A stretch of DNA of 64,000 nucleotides from Saccharothrix sp. NRRL B-16348 (GCF_001280085.1 NZ_LGED01000221.1:1-64000), one strand, 5' to 3'; positions 18,602 to 27,718 are shown, numbered from the stretch's first letter. A program made the numbers and translations. The notes: generated by a model not told the origin, from the letters alone.

Positions 18602-19501
18602 TCACCGCAGCGTCGAGCCGTTGGCCAGGTCGAGCAGCGGCAGTTCCGCCCTCGTCGGCAGGCCTTCCCAGTCGCCGGTCGCCATGACCGCGAAGGCGCC
18701 GGTCGTGTTGCCCCTGGCCAGGCACTCGGCCGGGAGCAGGCCGTCGAGGAGGCCGGACAGGTAGCCGGCGGTGAAGGCGTCGCCCGCGCCCACCGGGTCC
18801 ACGGCACGCACGCGGTGCGCCGGTGCGGTCCACGTGCCTTCGGCGGTGCTCACCTGCGCGCCGTCGGCTCCCAGTTTGGTGACGACGTGATCCGCCCCGC
18901 CGCCGACGAGCGCCAACTCCTCCGGGGAGCCGATGAGCACCGATGCTTTGTGCGCCAACGGTGTCAGCACCTCCGACGCCTCGTCCGCCGACCAGAGGCG
19001 GCTGCGGTGGTTGACGTCGAACGACACCAGGCCACCCCGCTCGCGCACGTGGTCGACGGCGGCGTGCACGGCGGCCAGCGGTGCGGCGCCGAGCGCGGGG
19101 GTGATGCCGGTGACGTGGAGCAGCCGGGTGCCGCCGGTCAGGCCGGCGAGCGCGTCGGCCGCGGTCAGCCGCGAGCCGGCGGATCCGTTGCGGTGGTACA
19201 GGACGCGGGTCACGTCGGGGGTGCGCTGTTCGAACAGGATCAACCCGGTCGGGGCGTCCTCGTCACGCACCACGGCGGAGGTGTCCACGCCTTCGGCCCT
19301 CAGGGTGCGCACCACCAACTCCCCCGGCTCGTCCACGCCGACGCGGCCCACCCAGCGGGTCGCGTGGCCCAGCCGGGACAGGCCGATGGCCACCGTGCTC
19401 TCCGCTCCGGCGATCGACGTGGTGGCGGTCGAGCCCAGGCGCCAGGCGCCGGTGGACCGCAGCGACATCATCGTCTCGCCGAGCACGACCGCGTCCATCA
19501 C
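18602..19501 (-). CDS. PfkB-family 2-keto-3-deoxy-sugar acid kinase (KDG/KDGal kinase)
   Basis: A 299-residue ribokinase-fold kinase. The PfkB signature 2, VDPVGAGDAFTAGYLSG, with the catalytic Asp is present, as is the N-terminal GAESTVAIGLSRLG substrate region. It overlaps the upstream aldolase gene by 4 bp (start codon in the aldolase stop), so translation is coupled. In this operon it should phosphorylate 2-keto-3-deoxygalactonate made by DgoD, producing the substrate of the adjacent aldolase. E. coli uses an unrelated kinase family (DgoK) for this step, so here a KdgK-type enzyme appears to fill the role. It is the last gene of the operon. Confidence 0.88.
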   Translation of the reverse strand: MMDAVVLGETMMSLRSTGAWRLGSTATTSIAGAESTVAIGLSRLGHATRWVGRVGVDEPGELVVRTLRAEGVDTSAVVRDEDAPTGLILFEQRTPDVTRVLYHRNGSAGSRLTAADALAGLTGGTRLLHVTGITPALGAAPLAAVHAAVDHVRERGGLVSFDVNHRSRLWSADEASEVLTPLAHKASVLIGSPEELALVGGGADHVVTKLGADGAQVSTAEGTWTAPAHRVRAVDPVGAGDAFTAGYLSGLLDGLLPAECLARGNTTGAFAVMATGDWEGLPTRAELPLLDLANGSTLR

Positions 19502-20121
19502 GACCGGACCGCCTTCGCGACGAACGCGCGGGCGCGCCGCTCCAGTTCGGCCGAGTCCCCGCCGTCGGGTGCGTCGCCGGTGAGGGGTGAGCCGACGCCG
19601 ACGGCGAGCGCGCCCGCGTCCAAGTACCGCTGCACGTCGTCCAGGCCGATACCGCCCACCGGCACGAGCGGGATGTCCGGGAACGGTGCGCGCAGCGCGG
19701 CGACGTGCCCCGGCCCGAGCGAGGAGGCGGGGAAGACCTTGACCGCCGTGGCGCCCGCGCGGTGCGCCGCCAGCACCTCGGACGGCGTCAGCGCACCGGC
19801 CAGCACCGGGAGTCCGAGGTCGACGGATGCCTGCACGCCTTCGCCCAGGGCGGGGGTGACGGTGAAGTTCGCGCCCGCGTCACGAGCCCTTCGGGCGTCC
19901 GCGGCGGACAGGACCGTGCCCGCGCCGATGTGGGTGTCCGCGGGCGCGCTCGCGGCGACGCGTTCGAGGACGTCGAGCGCGTCGGTGGAAGTCAGGGACA
20001 CCTCCAGCAGCGAGATGCCGTTGTCCAGCAGCACGGCGGCGGTGCGCGCGCAGGCCGCCGGGTCGGTGCCGCGGATGATGGCCAGCAGGCGGTGCGCGGC
20101 CAGGGCTTCGAGCAGGGTCAT
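19498..20121 (-). CDS. KDPG/KDPGal aldolase
   Basis: A 207-residue class I aldolase of the Eda/DgoA family. The catalytic residues can be placed: Glu in LLEVSLTS, Thr in GAGTVLS and the Schiff-base Lys in AVKVFPAS. The FPASSLGPGHVAALRA stretch is closer to the KIFPSSAFGP pattern of DgoA (2-dehydro-3-deoxy-6-phosphogalactonate aldolase) than to Eda. It splits KDPGal into pyruvate and glyceraldehyde-3-phosphate. ATG 20121 lies 12 bases after the DgoD stop codon and overlaps the kinase gene at the other end. Function in galactonate breakdown is strongly supported by the context. Confidence 0.9.
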   Translation of the reverse strand: MTLLEALAAHRLLAIIRGTDPAACARTAAVLLDNGISLLEVSLTSTDALDVLERVAASAPADTHIGAGTVLSAADARRARDAGANFTVTPALGEGVQASVDLGLPVLAGALTPSEVLAAHRAGATAVKVFPASSLGPGHVAALRAPFPDIPLVPVGGIGLDDVQRYLDAGALAVGVGSPLTGDAPDGGDSAELERRARAFVAKAVRS

Positions 20122-20132
20122 GTGCCGTTTCC

Positions 20133-21278
20133 TCACCACTCGGCGAACGAACCGTCGTCGTGCCGCCACACCGGTGGCCGCCAGCGGTGGCCGACGGCGT
20201 CCGCGCGGCGCACCGCGTCCTCGTCGACCTCGATGCCCAGGCCGGGCGCGTCCCAGCGGTGGATCGTGCCGTCGGGGAAGGCGAACGGGGCGCGGTCGAG
20301 CACGTAGTCGAGCAGTTCGGCGTCCCGGTGGTAGTGGATGCCGGTGCTCTGCTCCTGGATCAGGAAGTTGGGCGTGGCGAAGGCGACCTGGAGGCTGGCG
20401 GCCAGCGCGATCGGGCCGAGCGGGCAGTGCGGTGCCAGCACCGCGTCGTGGACCTCGGCCAGGGACGCGATGCGCCGCACCTCGGAGATGCCGCCCGCGT
20501 GGGACGGGTCGGGCTGCGCGACGGCGATCCCGGCGCGCAGCGCGGGCAGGAAGTCCGCCCGCGAGTACAGGCGTTCACCGCAGGCGATCGGCACCGGGCT
20601 CGCCCTCACCACGTCGGCGAGCCGGTCGCGGTGCTCCGGCAGGACGGGTTCCTCCGCGAACAGCGGGTGCAGCGGCGCGAGTTCGGGCAGCACGCGCAGG
20701 GCCGCGGCGGTGGTGAACCGGCCGTGGAAGTCCACGGCGACGTCGCGGTCGTCGCCGATGGCCTCGCGCACCGCGGCGAGGCGGGCCACGACGGCGGCGG
20801 TCTCGGCACGGGTCGGGATCGGGCTCATCCGCCCGGCCGCGTTGATCTTCACGGCGGTGAGCCCGGCGGCGACCTGCGCGGCGGCGGCGTCGGCGACCTC
20901 GGCGGGTTCGTCGCCGCCGATCCAGCCGTAGACGCGAACCCGGTCGCGGACCGCGCCGCCGAGCAGTTGGTGCACGGGCACGCCGAGGGACTTGCCGAGG
21001 ATGTCCCAGAGTGCCTGGTCGACACCGGCGGCGGCGCTGGAGAGCACGGGTCCGCCGCGGTAGAAGGCGGACTTGGTGGTGAGCTGCCACAGGTCCTCGA
21101 TGCGGCGGGGGTCGGCGCCGACGAGCACCTCGGACAGCTCCTCGACGGCCGTGCGCACGGTGTCGGCGCGCCCTTCCACGACGGGTTCGCCCCAGCCGGT
21201 GATGCCCTCGTCGGTGCTGACGCGGCAGAACAGCCAGCGGGGCGGGACCAGGAAGGTCTCGACGGCGGTGATCTTCAC
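20133..21278 (-). CDS. dgoD: D-galactonate dehydratase
   Basis: A 381-residue enolase-superfamily enzyme, nearly the same length as E. coli DgoD and colinear with it from MKITAVETFLVPPRW to the C-terminal WRHDDGSFAEW. Diagnostic segments include YRGGPVLSSAAAGVDQALWDI, VAVDFHGRF (metal Asp and general-acid His), LFAEEPVLPE (metal Glu), ACGERLYSR (third metal Glu) and LAPHCPLGPIALAA (catalytic His). It dehydrates D-galactonate to 2-keto-3-deoxy-D-galactonate. It sits in the centre of the GntR-SDR-dgoD-aldolase-kinase operon, 30 bp after the SDR gene. This is one of the most secure assignments in the window. Confidence 0.96.
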   Translation of the reverse strand: MKITAVETFLVPPRWLFCRVSTDEGITGWGEPVVEGRADTVRTAVEELSEVLVGADPRRIEDLWQLTTKSAFYRGGPVLSSAAAGVDQALWDILGKSLGVPVHQLLGGAVRDRVRVYGWIGGDEPAEVADAAAAQVAAGLTAVKINAAGRMSPIPTRAETAAVVARLAAVREAIGDDRDVAVDFHGRFTTAAALRVLPELAPLHPLFAEEPVLPEHRDRLADVVRASPVPIACGERLYSRADFLPALRAGIAVAQPDPSHAGGISEVRRIASLAEVHDAVLAPHCPLGPIALAASLQVAFATPNFLIQEQSTGIHYHRDAELLDYVLDRAPFAFPDGTIHRWDAPGLGIEVDEDAVRRADAVGHRWRPPVWRHDDGSFAEW

Positions 21279-21308
21279 GCGGGGCGCTCCTCTCGGGTCG
21301 GTGGCGGG

Positions 21309-22055
21309 TCAGGACGAGGTCTTGTAGACGCTCCACCCGCCGTCGACCGGCACGCTGGCGCCGGTGACGAAGGAGGCGTCGTCACCGGCCAGGAAGGCGA
21401 TGACGGCGGCCACCTCCTCCGGCCGGCCGAGGCGCCCCACGACGGTCTGCTCGGCGCTGGCGCGGCGGTCGTCCTCGCCGATGCCGTCCCAGGCGGCGGT
21501 CAGCACCGGTCCCGGCAGCACGGCGTTGACCCGGACCTCCGTGCCGTACTCGGCGGCCAGTTGACGGGTGAGGCCGGTGAGCCCGGCCTTGGCGGAGGCG
21601 TAGGCGGCCCGACCCGGTAGCCCGATCACGGCGTGCACGGACGAGACGAGCACGACCGCGCCACGCCGGTGGCGGCGCAGGTCGGGCAGGCACTCCCGGA
21701 CGCCGAGGAACGCGCCGGTGAGGTTGACCGCGATCTGCCGCTCCCAGGACGGCGTGCTGGTCTCGTGCGCGGGCCGCACGTCGACGGTGTAGGCGTTGCT
21801 GACCAGCACGTCGACCGGGCCCAGTCGGTCCCGGCAGGTGCGCACGGCGTCGGCCCAATCGGTCTCCGAGCTGACGTCGCAGTGCAGGGCGATCGCCCGG
21901 CCGCCGGCGGCGGCGATGGCCGCTGCCACGGCTTCGACCTTCGGGACCACGTCCAGCAGGGCGAGGGCCACGCCGTCGCGGGCCAGGCGGTGCGCGGTGG
22001 CTGCCCCGATGCCCTGCGCCGCGCCGGTGACCACGGCGACCCGGCCGGCCGTCAC
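21309..22055 (-). CDS. SDR oxidoreductase, probable galactose 1-dehydrogenase
   Basis: A 248-residue classical short-chain dehydrogenase: TGAAQGIG cofactor loop, the NAG-equivalent VSNAYT, catalytic VVLVSSVH Ser and YASAK Tyr/Lys, and C-terminal VDGGW. An acidic residue in ALLDVVPK (Asp after the second strand) suggests NAD preference. Located between the GntR regulator (4-bp overlap) and dgoD, it most likely oxidises D-galactose to galactonolactone, the entry step of the De Ley-Doudoroff pathway. No lactonase gene is present; the lactone may open spontaneously or through an enzyme encoded elsewhere. Substrate is inferred from context. Confidence 0.8.
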   Translation of the reverse strand: MTAGRVAVVTGAAQGIGAATAHRLARDGVALALLDVVPKVEAVAAAIAAAGGRAIALHCDVSSETDWADAVRTCRDRLGPVDVLVSNAYTVDVRPAHETSTPSWERQIAVNLTGAFLGVRECLPDLRRHRRGAVVLVSSVHAVIGLPGRAAYASAKAGLTGLTRQLAAEYGTEVRVNAVLPGPVLTAAWDGIGEDDRRASAEQTVVGRLGRPEEVAAVIAFLAGDDASFVTGASVPVDGGWSVYKTSS

Positions 22056-22759
22056 CGGTGCTCCACGCGGGCGATGGCGTCGCTGTCCTCCAGCGCCTTC
22101 GCCAGCAGGTCGAGCATGGCCAGTTCAGCGCGCGGACCGTCGCCGTCGCGCACGGCGTCCAGCACGGCGCGGTGGCTGGGCACGGGGTCGGCGGCGCCCA
22201 CGTGCGAGTGCACCAGGCGGTCGCGGGCGCGCAGGCCGGGTGCCAGGAGCAGGTCCATCCGCGCGAACAGCTCGTTGCCCGTGGCGGTGAGCAGGGCGCG
22301 GTGGAAGGCGGCGTCGGCTTCGGCGGCGGCCGTGGCGTCGTCACCGGCGGTGGTCATGGCGTCCAGCGCGGTGTCGAGGGCGGCTAGGTCGGCATCGGTG
22401 CGCCGTAGTGCGGCGCGGTGCGCGACGGCGGGCTCGATGACGGAGCGCAGGTCCGTCAGGTCGCGCAGGACGCGGTCGGCGTCGCCGCCGTCGATGCGCC
22501 AGTCGATCACGTCGGCGTCGAGCAGGTCCCACGCCGAGCGGGGCCGGACGAACGTGCCGCGCTTCTGCCGCGCGTCCACGAGTCCCTTGCCGGTCAGCAC
22601 CTTCAGCGCCTCGCGCAGGACGGTGAGGCTGACGTCCAGCTCCTCCCCCAGCGCGCGCAGGTCCAGGACGTCCCCGGGCGCGTGCCGCCCGCTCACGATG
22701 CGCGCGCCGATGGCCTGCACGACCTGGTAGTGCACGCCACGGCCGGTGTAGCGGGCCAT
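22052..22759 (-). CDS. GntR-family (FadR subfamily) regulator of the galactonate operon
   Basis: A 235-residue regulator with an N-terminal winged helix (YQVVQAIGARIVSGRHAPGD to LTVLREALKVLTGKGLVDARQKRGTFV, about residues 8-75). An all-helical FCD effector domain (about 90-225) has the metal-binding His/Asp pattern (AAFHRALLTATGN, SHVGAADPVPSHRAVLDAV). FadR-type members in dgo loci respond to galactonate or KDGal. A GGGAGGAG site precedes ATG 22759. It is the first gene of the operon and divergent from the GH35 gene; the AT-rich 22800-22822 stretch between them is the likely operator region. Confidence 0.92.
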   Translation of the reverse strand: MARYTGRGVHYQVVQAIGARIVSGRHAPGDVLDLRALGEELDVSLTVLREALKVLTGKGLVDARQKRGTFVRPRSAWDLLDADVIDWRIDGGDADRVLRDLTDLRSVIEPAVAHRAALRRTDADLAALDTALDAMTTAGDDATAAAEADAAFHRALLTATGNELFARMDLLLAPGLRARDRLVHSHVGAADPVPSHRAVLDAVRDGDGPRAELAMLDLLAKALEDSDAIARVEHR

Positions 22760-22804
22760 GTTGCTCCTCCCGGCGGTGGTGGGACCGCAGCGTAGCAACT
22801 CCTC

Positions 22805-22851
22805 ATTAATTATGAATAGTTCTTGACAGCGGTGTGCCCGGTGCCGACGAT
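22805..22851 (+). promoter_or_regulatory. Divergent control region and GH35 promoter
   Basis: TTGACA at 22823-22828 and GACGAT at 22846-22851, spaced by 17 bases, form a promoter for the GH35 gene. Immediately upstream, ATTAATTATGAATAG (22805-22819) is a strikingly AT-rich island in GC-rich surroundings and is the probable binding site of the adjacent GntR protein and the source of the opposite-strand promoter. Confidence 0.5.
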
Positions 22852-22886
22852 GAACCCGCCGCGGACCACAGGGAGTGGGGCACGAC

Positions 22887-25232
22887 ATGCTCTCGCTGCA
22901 CGCTCACGACCCCGTCCCACCGCTGGTGGGGCACCTGCCGATGGGCACCGCGCCCGACGACCCCAGGCCGGTCCGGGTGGACAGCCGCGCGGTGCGCCGG
23001 GACGGGCGGCCGTGGTTGCCCGTGATGGGCGAGTTCCACTTCAGCCGGTTCCCGGAGTCGCGGTGGCGGCACGAGTTGCTGCTGATGAGGGCGGGCGGCA
23101 TCGACGTCGTCGCCACCTACCTGTTCTGGAACCACCACGAGGAGGTCCGCGGGCGATATCGCTTCGACGGCAACCGCGACGTGCGCCGGTTCGTCGAGCT
23201 GTGCGCCGGGCTCGACCTCGCCGTGGCGGTGCGGATCGGCCCGTGGTCGCACGGCGAGTGCCGCAACGGCGGCTTCCCCGACTGGCTGGCCGACGTGGAC
23301 TGCGCACCCCGCACCGACGACCCCGCCTACGTGGCCCTCGTGCGGCCGTACTACGCGGCGATCGCCGACGAGCTGGCCGGGCTGTGGTGGGCCGACGGCG
23401 GCCCGATCGTCGCCGTGCAGGTGGAGAACGAGCTGTACGACCAGCCCGACCACCTGGCCACGCTGCGCGCGCTCGCCGAGGAGGTCGGCATGAACGTTCC
23501 ACTGTGGACGGCGACCGGTTGGGGCGCGGCGCGGCTCCCGCCCGACGTGGTGCTCCCCCTCTACGGCGGCTACCCCGAGGCGTTCTGGGAGGACGCCTCC
23601 GACGGGTGGGCGCGCGAGGCGCGCCGCCACTACTTCCCCACCCCGATCCGCGACGACCACGCGATCGGCGCGGACCTGCGCACCACCGCCACGGAGGGCA
23701 GCGGCCCGGACGACACGCGCTACCCCTACGCGACGTGCGAACTGGGCGGGGGCATGCCCGTCGCCTACCACCGGAGGCCGTTGGTCCCGGCGGCCGACGT
23801 GTCCTCGCTGGCGCTCGCCAAGCTCGCGAGCGGGTCGGCGTGGCAGGGCTACTACGTCTACCACGGGTGCTCGCAGCGGCTGGACCTCGCGACCCGCAAC
23901 CAGGAGTCGCACGCCACCGGCTACCCCAACGACCTGCCCGTGGTCGACTACGACTTCCAGGCGCCGCTGGGCACCTACGGGCAGGTGCGGCCGTCGTTCG
24001 CGGCGCTGCGCCTCCAGCACCTGTTCCTGCGCGACAACGGCGCGGACCTCGCGCCGGCCGAGTCGCACCTGCCCGACGACCGGCCGCCGAACCTGGACGA
24101 CCGGGGCACGCTGCGCTGGTCGGTGCGCTGGAGCGGCGGTCCGGCGTTCCTGTTCGTCACCAACCACCAACCGCACGAACCGCTGCCCGACCACCACGAC
24201 GTGCGCTTCGAGGTGGTGCTGGGAGACCGGGTGGTGCGGCTGCCCGCCGAGGGCGTGACGGTGCCGTCCGGGGCGCACTTCGCCTGGCCGATCGGCTACC
24301 GGGTGGGCGCGGTCGAGCTCGCCTGGGCCGGCGCGATGCCGGTCGCCCGGCCGACGTGGGACGGCGTGCCCACGGCCGTGTTCGTCGCCACCGCGGGCAT
24401 CACCCCGCAGTTCGCGTTCCCCGCCGGGACGGCGGTGTCCGGCGCGCCGGTCGACGCGTCGGGCGTGTGCACGGTGCCGCACCCCGGACCGGACGCCGTC
24501 GTCACCGCCACCACCGCCGACGGCGACGTGGTGCGACTGGTGGTGCTGGACGAGGAGAACGGCCTGAGGTTGCAGCGCCTGACCGTGGCCGGCGTCGACA
24601 CGCTGGTGCTCTGCGACGAGCCCGTGGTGGTCGACGACGACTCGGTGTGGGCGGAGACGACGGCCGACCACCTCGACGTGTCGTTCCTGCCCGTGCCCGG
24701 GCACATCACCGGCGAACCGCACGGCGCGTTCACCCGCGTCCGGCTCACGGCGGGCGACACCGCGCCGGACCCGGTGCTGGAAGTGGTGCGTGCCGAGGCG
24801 CAGGCCCCACCGGCCCGGACCGGTGGCACCAGGGGCCGTGCGTCGGCGCCGCTGGACGAGGACTTCGAGCACGCCGCCGTGTTCCGGGTCGACGTGCCGG
24901 CCGAAGCGCTCAGCGGTGACGACGAGGTCCTGCTGGTGCTCGGCTACACCGGCGACGTCGCCCGCGCCTACCTCGGGGGAACGCTGGTGGCCGACCACTT
25001 CTGGCACGGACCGGACTGGGAGATCGGGTTGCGCCGCTTCGCCGACCAGGTGCGGGCGCACGGCATCGAGATCCGGGTCCTGCCGCGGCCGCGGGGCAGC
25101 GCGGTGTACGTCGACCAGTCGGTGCGCGACCGGTACGAGGCCGCGCTGGACACCGCTTCGGTCGACACCGTCCGACTGGTGCGACGCAACCGGGTGACGG
25201 CCCTGCTCGCTCGGCACGGCGGTGCCGCGTGA
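22887..25232 (+). CDS. GH35 beta-galactosidase (cytoplasmic)
   Basis: A 781-residue family 35 glycosidase. The N-terminal TIM barrel shows GEFHFSRFPESRWRHELLLMRAGG, TYLFWNHHEE, GPWSHGECRNGGFPDWL and the acid/base-containing QVENELYD. The nucleophile Glu is probably that of CELGGGMPVAYHRR (about residue 290). Beta-sandwich domains follow. No signal peptide is present, so it acts inside the cell on imported beta-galactosides. ATG 22887 is preferred, with GGGAG about 11 bases upstream; a GTG at 22875 overlaps that ribosome site. Its last 4 bases overlap the next gene. Released galactose would enter the divergent galactonate operon. Confidence 0.93.
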   Translation: MLSLHAHDPVPPLVGHLPMGTAPDDPRPVRVDSRAVRRDGRPWLPVMGEFHFSRFPESRWRHELLLMRAGGIDVVATYLFWNHHEEVRGRYRFDGNRDVRRFVELCAGLDLAVAVRIGPWSHGECRNGGFPDWLADVDCAPRTDDPAYVALVRPYYAAIADELAGLWWADGGPIVAVQVENELYDQPDHLATLRALAEEVGMNVPLWTATGWGAARLPPDVVLPLYGGYPEAFWEDASDGWAREARRHYFPTPIRDDHAIGADLRTTATEGSGPDDTRYPYATCELGGGMPVAYHRRPLVPAADVSSLALAKLASGSAWQGYYVYHGCSQRLDLATRNQESHATGYPNDLPVVDYDFQAPLGTYGQVRPSFAALRLQHLFLRDNGADLAPAESHLPDDRPPNLDDRGTLRWSVRWSGGPAFLFVTNHQPHEPLPDHHDVRFEVVLGDRVVRLPAEGVTVPSGAHFAWPIGYRVGAVELAWAGAMPVARPTWDGVPTAVFVATAGITPQFAFPAGTAVSGAPVDASGVCTVPHPGPDAVVTATTADGDVVRLVVLDEENGLRLQRLTVAGVDTLVLCDEPVVVDDDSVWAETTADHLDVSFLPVPGHITGEPHGAFTRVRLTAGDTAPDPVLEVVRAEAQAPPARTGGTRGRASAPLDEDFEHAAVFRVDVPAEALSGDDEVLLVLGYTGDVARAYLGGTLVADHFWHGPDWEIGLRRFADQVRAHGIEIRVLPRPRGSAVYVDQSVRDRYEAALDTASVDTVRLVRRNRVTALLARHGGAA

Positions 25233-26470
25233 CCCCGGAGAAGCTGACCATCACGCTGTGGGACTTCAGCTGGTACACCCGCACCGGGCCGGGTGAGCCG
25301 TTCGAAGACCTCGACCGGGCGTTCGCCGAGGCCGTGGCACGCGGCTACAACACGGTACGGATCTGCGCGATGCCGTTGCTGCTGTTCGGGTCCGGCGTCG
25401 ACACCTCGCGGCTGCGGCTCGGCCCGCTGGGCGGCGGCTACGGCTCCTGGGTGCGCTGGTACGACGTGGGCGCGGAGACCGTCATCGACGCCCGCGCCCA
25501 CCTGCTGGCGCTGTTCCGCGCCGCACGCCGCCACGACTGCCACGTGATCCTGTCCAGCTGGGAGTACCAGCAAAGCCCGTCGTTCGCCCTGGACCGCGCC
25601 TGGTTCGACGCGGTCATGGCGATCGACCCCGAGGAGCGCGCCGTCGCGCTGGCCGAGGCCCTCGCGGACCTGGTGGACTTCCTGGCGTCGCACGGCCTCG
25701 ACGACCGCGTGGTGTTCACGGAGCTGCACAACGAGGTGCAGGTCGGTCACCTGACCGACGGGCTCGACGGCGACCCCGTGGTCGCGCTGCGGCCCCGGCT
25801 GGAACGCGGCATCGCGCGGTTCCGGCAACGCCACCCCGACCGGCCCCTCACGGCGAACTACGCGCAGGTCCCCGTAGGTTCGCTGCGCGGCATCCCCCGC
25901 AGCGTCGACGTCGCGGTGTTCCACCCGTACGTGTACGGCGTGCTGGACGAACTGCTCGAGGAGTTCGCGCTGCGCGATCCCGCCCGCCCGTTCCCGCAGG
26001 AACGCGCCCGCCGCGAGCTGCTGCGCCCCGACGCGCCCGACTTCGCCGACTGGCAGCCACCTGCGGACCAGCGGTGGCGGCTCGACGCGACGATCGTCGG
26101 ACGGCGCGAGGTGTACGTGCACGACTGGTGCGACCCCGACAAGTGGGACGCCTGGCTCTACGACCGCTACGCCACCCACCGCACCGCCATGCGGCAACTG
26201 TTGACCACCTGGATCGACGCCGCCGCCGACTGGGCCGCCGAGACCGGCGTGCCGCTGGTCTTCGGGGAGGGCTGGATCGGGTACACCCCGCTGCACGGGA
26301 CGTTCGAGGAAGGTCCCGTCGGCGCCGCCTTCTGCCGCACCGCCGCCACCGAGGCCGCACGAGTCGGCGCGTGGGGCTCCGTGGTGTGCTCCAACGCCGC
26401 CCCGCACCACCCGATGTGGCAGGACGTGGCGCTCCAACGCGAGTGCAACGCCCTGCTGCGCGGTGACTGA
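25229..26470 (+). CDS. Cellulase-like (GH5-related clan A) glycoside hydrolase
   Basis: A 413-residue intracellular TIM-barrel hydrolase of the sugar-binding cellulase-like family. The start LTITLWDFSWYTRTGPGEPFED and the acid/base Glu of VFTELHNEVQ (end of strand 4) together with Glu of LVFGEGWIG (strand 7) fit clan GH-A. No signal peptide is seen. It begins with GTG 25229 inside the GH35 stop codon (GTGA), so it is translationally coupled. Co-operating with the beta-galactosidase, it may trim a second linkage of a galactose-containing oligosaccharide, but the substrate is not known. The clan is confident; the specificity is not. Confidence 0.8.
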   Translation: MTPEKLTITLWDFSWYTRTGPGEPFEDLDRAFAEAVARGYNTVRICAMPLLLFGSGVDTSRLRLGPLGGGYGSWVRWYDVGAETVIDARAHLLALFRAARRHDCHVILSSWEYQQSPSFALDRAWFDAVMAIDPEERAVALAEALADLVDFLASHGLDDRVVFTELHNEVQVGHLTDGLDGDPVVALRPRLERGIARFRQRHPDRPLTANYAQVPVGSLRGIPRSVDVAVFHPYVYGVLDELLEEFALRDPARPFPQERARRELLRPDAPDFADWQPPADQRWRLDATIVGRREVYVHDWCDPDKWDAWLYDRYATHRTAMRQLLTTWIDAAADWAAETGVPLVFGEGWIGYTPLHGTFEEGPVGAAFCRTAATEAARVGAWGSVVCSNAAPHHPMWQDVALQRECNALLRGD

Positions 26471-26716
26471 CCAGCCGGTCCCCTCTTGCCGTCACGCGGG
26501 TTGACGTCGAATTTTGCCGACATGGCCTGGAATTGCGTCCAGCTAGCCTGAACGGGCACATTGTGCGAGCCGGCCTTGTGATCACCGGCGGGGTGCGACA
26601 TGCTCGCTGCCGCGAGGGGGATCCGCCAGGTGTGCGCCATCGTGAACTCCGCCAAATTCCAGCTATGGCGACCGGCGGAACGCTGCCCTCCCGACGTTTC
26701 ACCACGGGGAGGAATT

Positions 26717-27700
26717 GTGCGGCTGCTGCACAGGATTGCGATTGTTCTCACCGGGTGCGTAACGGGGATCGGTCTGTTGACCGGTCCCGTTGTCGCCCAA
26801 CCCGGAGACGTGTCGGCGGGCGCCGCCGAACTGGCCGCGGGTAACACCGGTTCCGGGGTGACCTCGGCCAAGGGACTGAGCGCGGAGGAATACTGGACGC
26901 CGACGCGCATGGCCGAGGCCATTGCCGCCGGACCGTCCCCGGTCACCGTCGACAGCACGGCGGAGTGGAAGGGTCCGAGACCCGGGCCGCAAGGGAAGGT
27001 CGACGGCGCGTTACCGACGGTGGTGAGCCCGAAGGCGGACATCCACACCATGTCCGGTCGGGTGTTCTTCGTCGACGACCGCGGTGAGGACCATTCGTGC
27101 TCGGGCAGCACGGTCAACAGCGGCGGCAAGCGCCTGGTGTTCACCGCGGGCCACTGCGTGCACGGTGGCGGAGGCGGCCGCGGCTGGTTCGACGTGAACC
27201 GCTGGGTGTTCGTGCCCGAATACCACGGCGGCTCGCCGTTCGGCACGTGGAACGCCTACCAGTTGTGGACCAAGACCGGCTGGATCAACAACGCCAACCG
27301 CGCGTTCGACGTGGCGGCGGTGGTCATGCAGCCCAAGAACGGCGTGCGCATCGTGGACGCCGTCGGCGGCCAGGGAATCCGGTGGGGATACGGTTACGGC
27401 CACTACGACTACATGTTCGGCTACCCGGCCGACCCGCCGTTCAACGGAAGTGGCCTCTACTACTGCGCGGGCACCACGTGGAACGAGGGCGGATTCCCGA
27501 CCTTGGGCTGCAACATGACCGGTGGCGCGAGCGGTGGCCCGTGGCTGGCCGAATACGGTGCGACGTTCTGGGCCTATCTCGACGGCGTGAACAGTTGGAT
27601 GTTCTGGGACCCGGACCCGACGCACGTCTACAAGTGGCAAAGCCCTTATTTCAGCTACGATACCGCCGGGAGCTTGTTCGACACGGTGAAGGACATGTAG
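26717..27700 (+). CDS. Secreted trypsin-like serine endopeptidase
   Basis: A 327-residue exported protease of the S1/V8-like group. GTG 26717 with GGGGAGGA just upstream starts a signal peptide (VRLLHRIAIVLTGCVTGIGLLTGPVVAQ). A propeptide of about 90 residues contains the AEEYWTPTRMAEA segment seen in similar actinobacterial proteins. The catalytic triad is readable: His in FTAGHCVHG, Asp in RAFDVAAVVM and Ser in GGASGGPWL. Two Cys pairs (SCSGS/GHC and YYCAG/LGCN) fit extracellular folding. A near-perfect hairpin follows the stop. The 246 bp before it contain no gene that I can support. Confidence 0.92.
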   Translation: MRLLHRIAIVLTGCVTGIGLLTGPVVAQPGDVSAGAAELAAGNTGSGVTSAKGLSAEEYWTPTRMAEAIAAGPSPVTVDSTAEWKGPRPGPQGKVDGALPTVVSPKADIHTMSGRVFFVDDRGEDHSCSGSTVNSGGKRLVFTAGHCVHGGGGGRGWFDVNRWVFVPEYHGGSPFGTWNAYQLWTKTGWINNANRAFDVAAVVMQPKNGVRIVDAVGGQGIRWGYGYGHYDYMFGYPADPPFNGSGLYYCAGTTWNEGGFPTLGCNMTGGASGGPWLAEYGATFWAYLDGVNSWMFWDPDPTHVYKWQSPYFSYDTAGSLFDTVKDM

Positions 27701-27718
27701 CGGCGGACGACCATCCGG

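Noticed and set aside
22806..25217. About 800-codon minus-strand frame opposite the GH35 gene
   Set aside because: Low-complexity shadow translation; the GH35 reading frame explains the codon bias.
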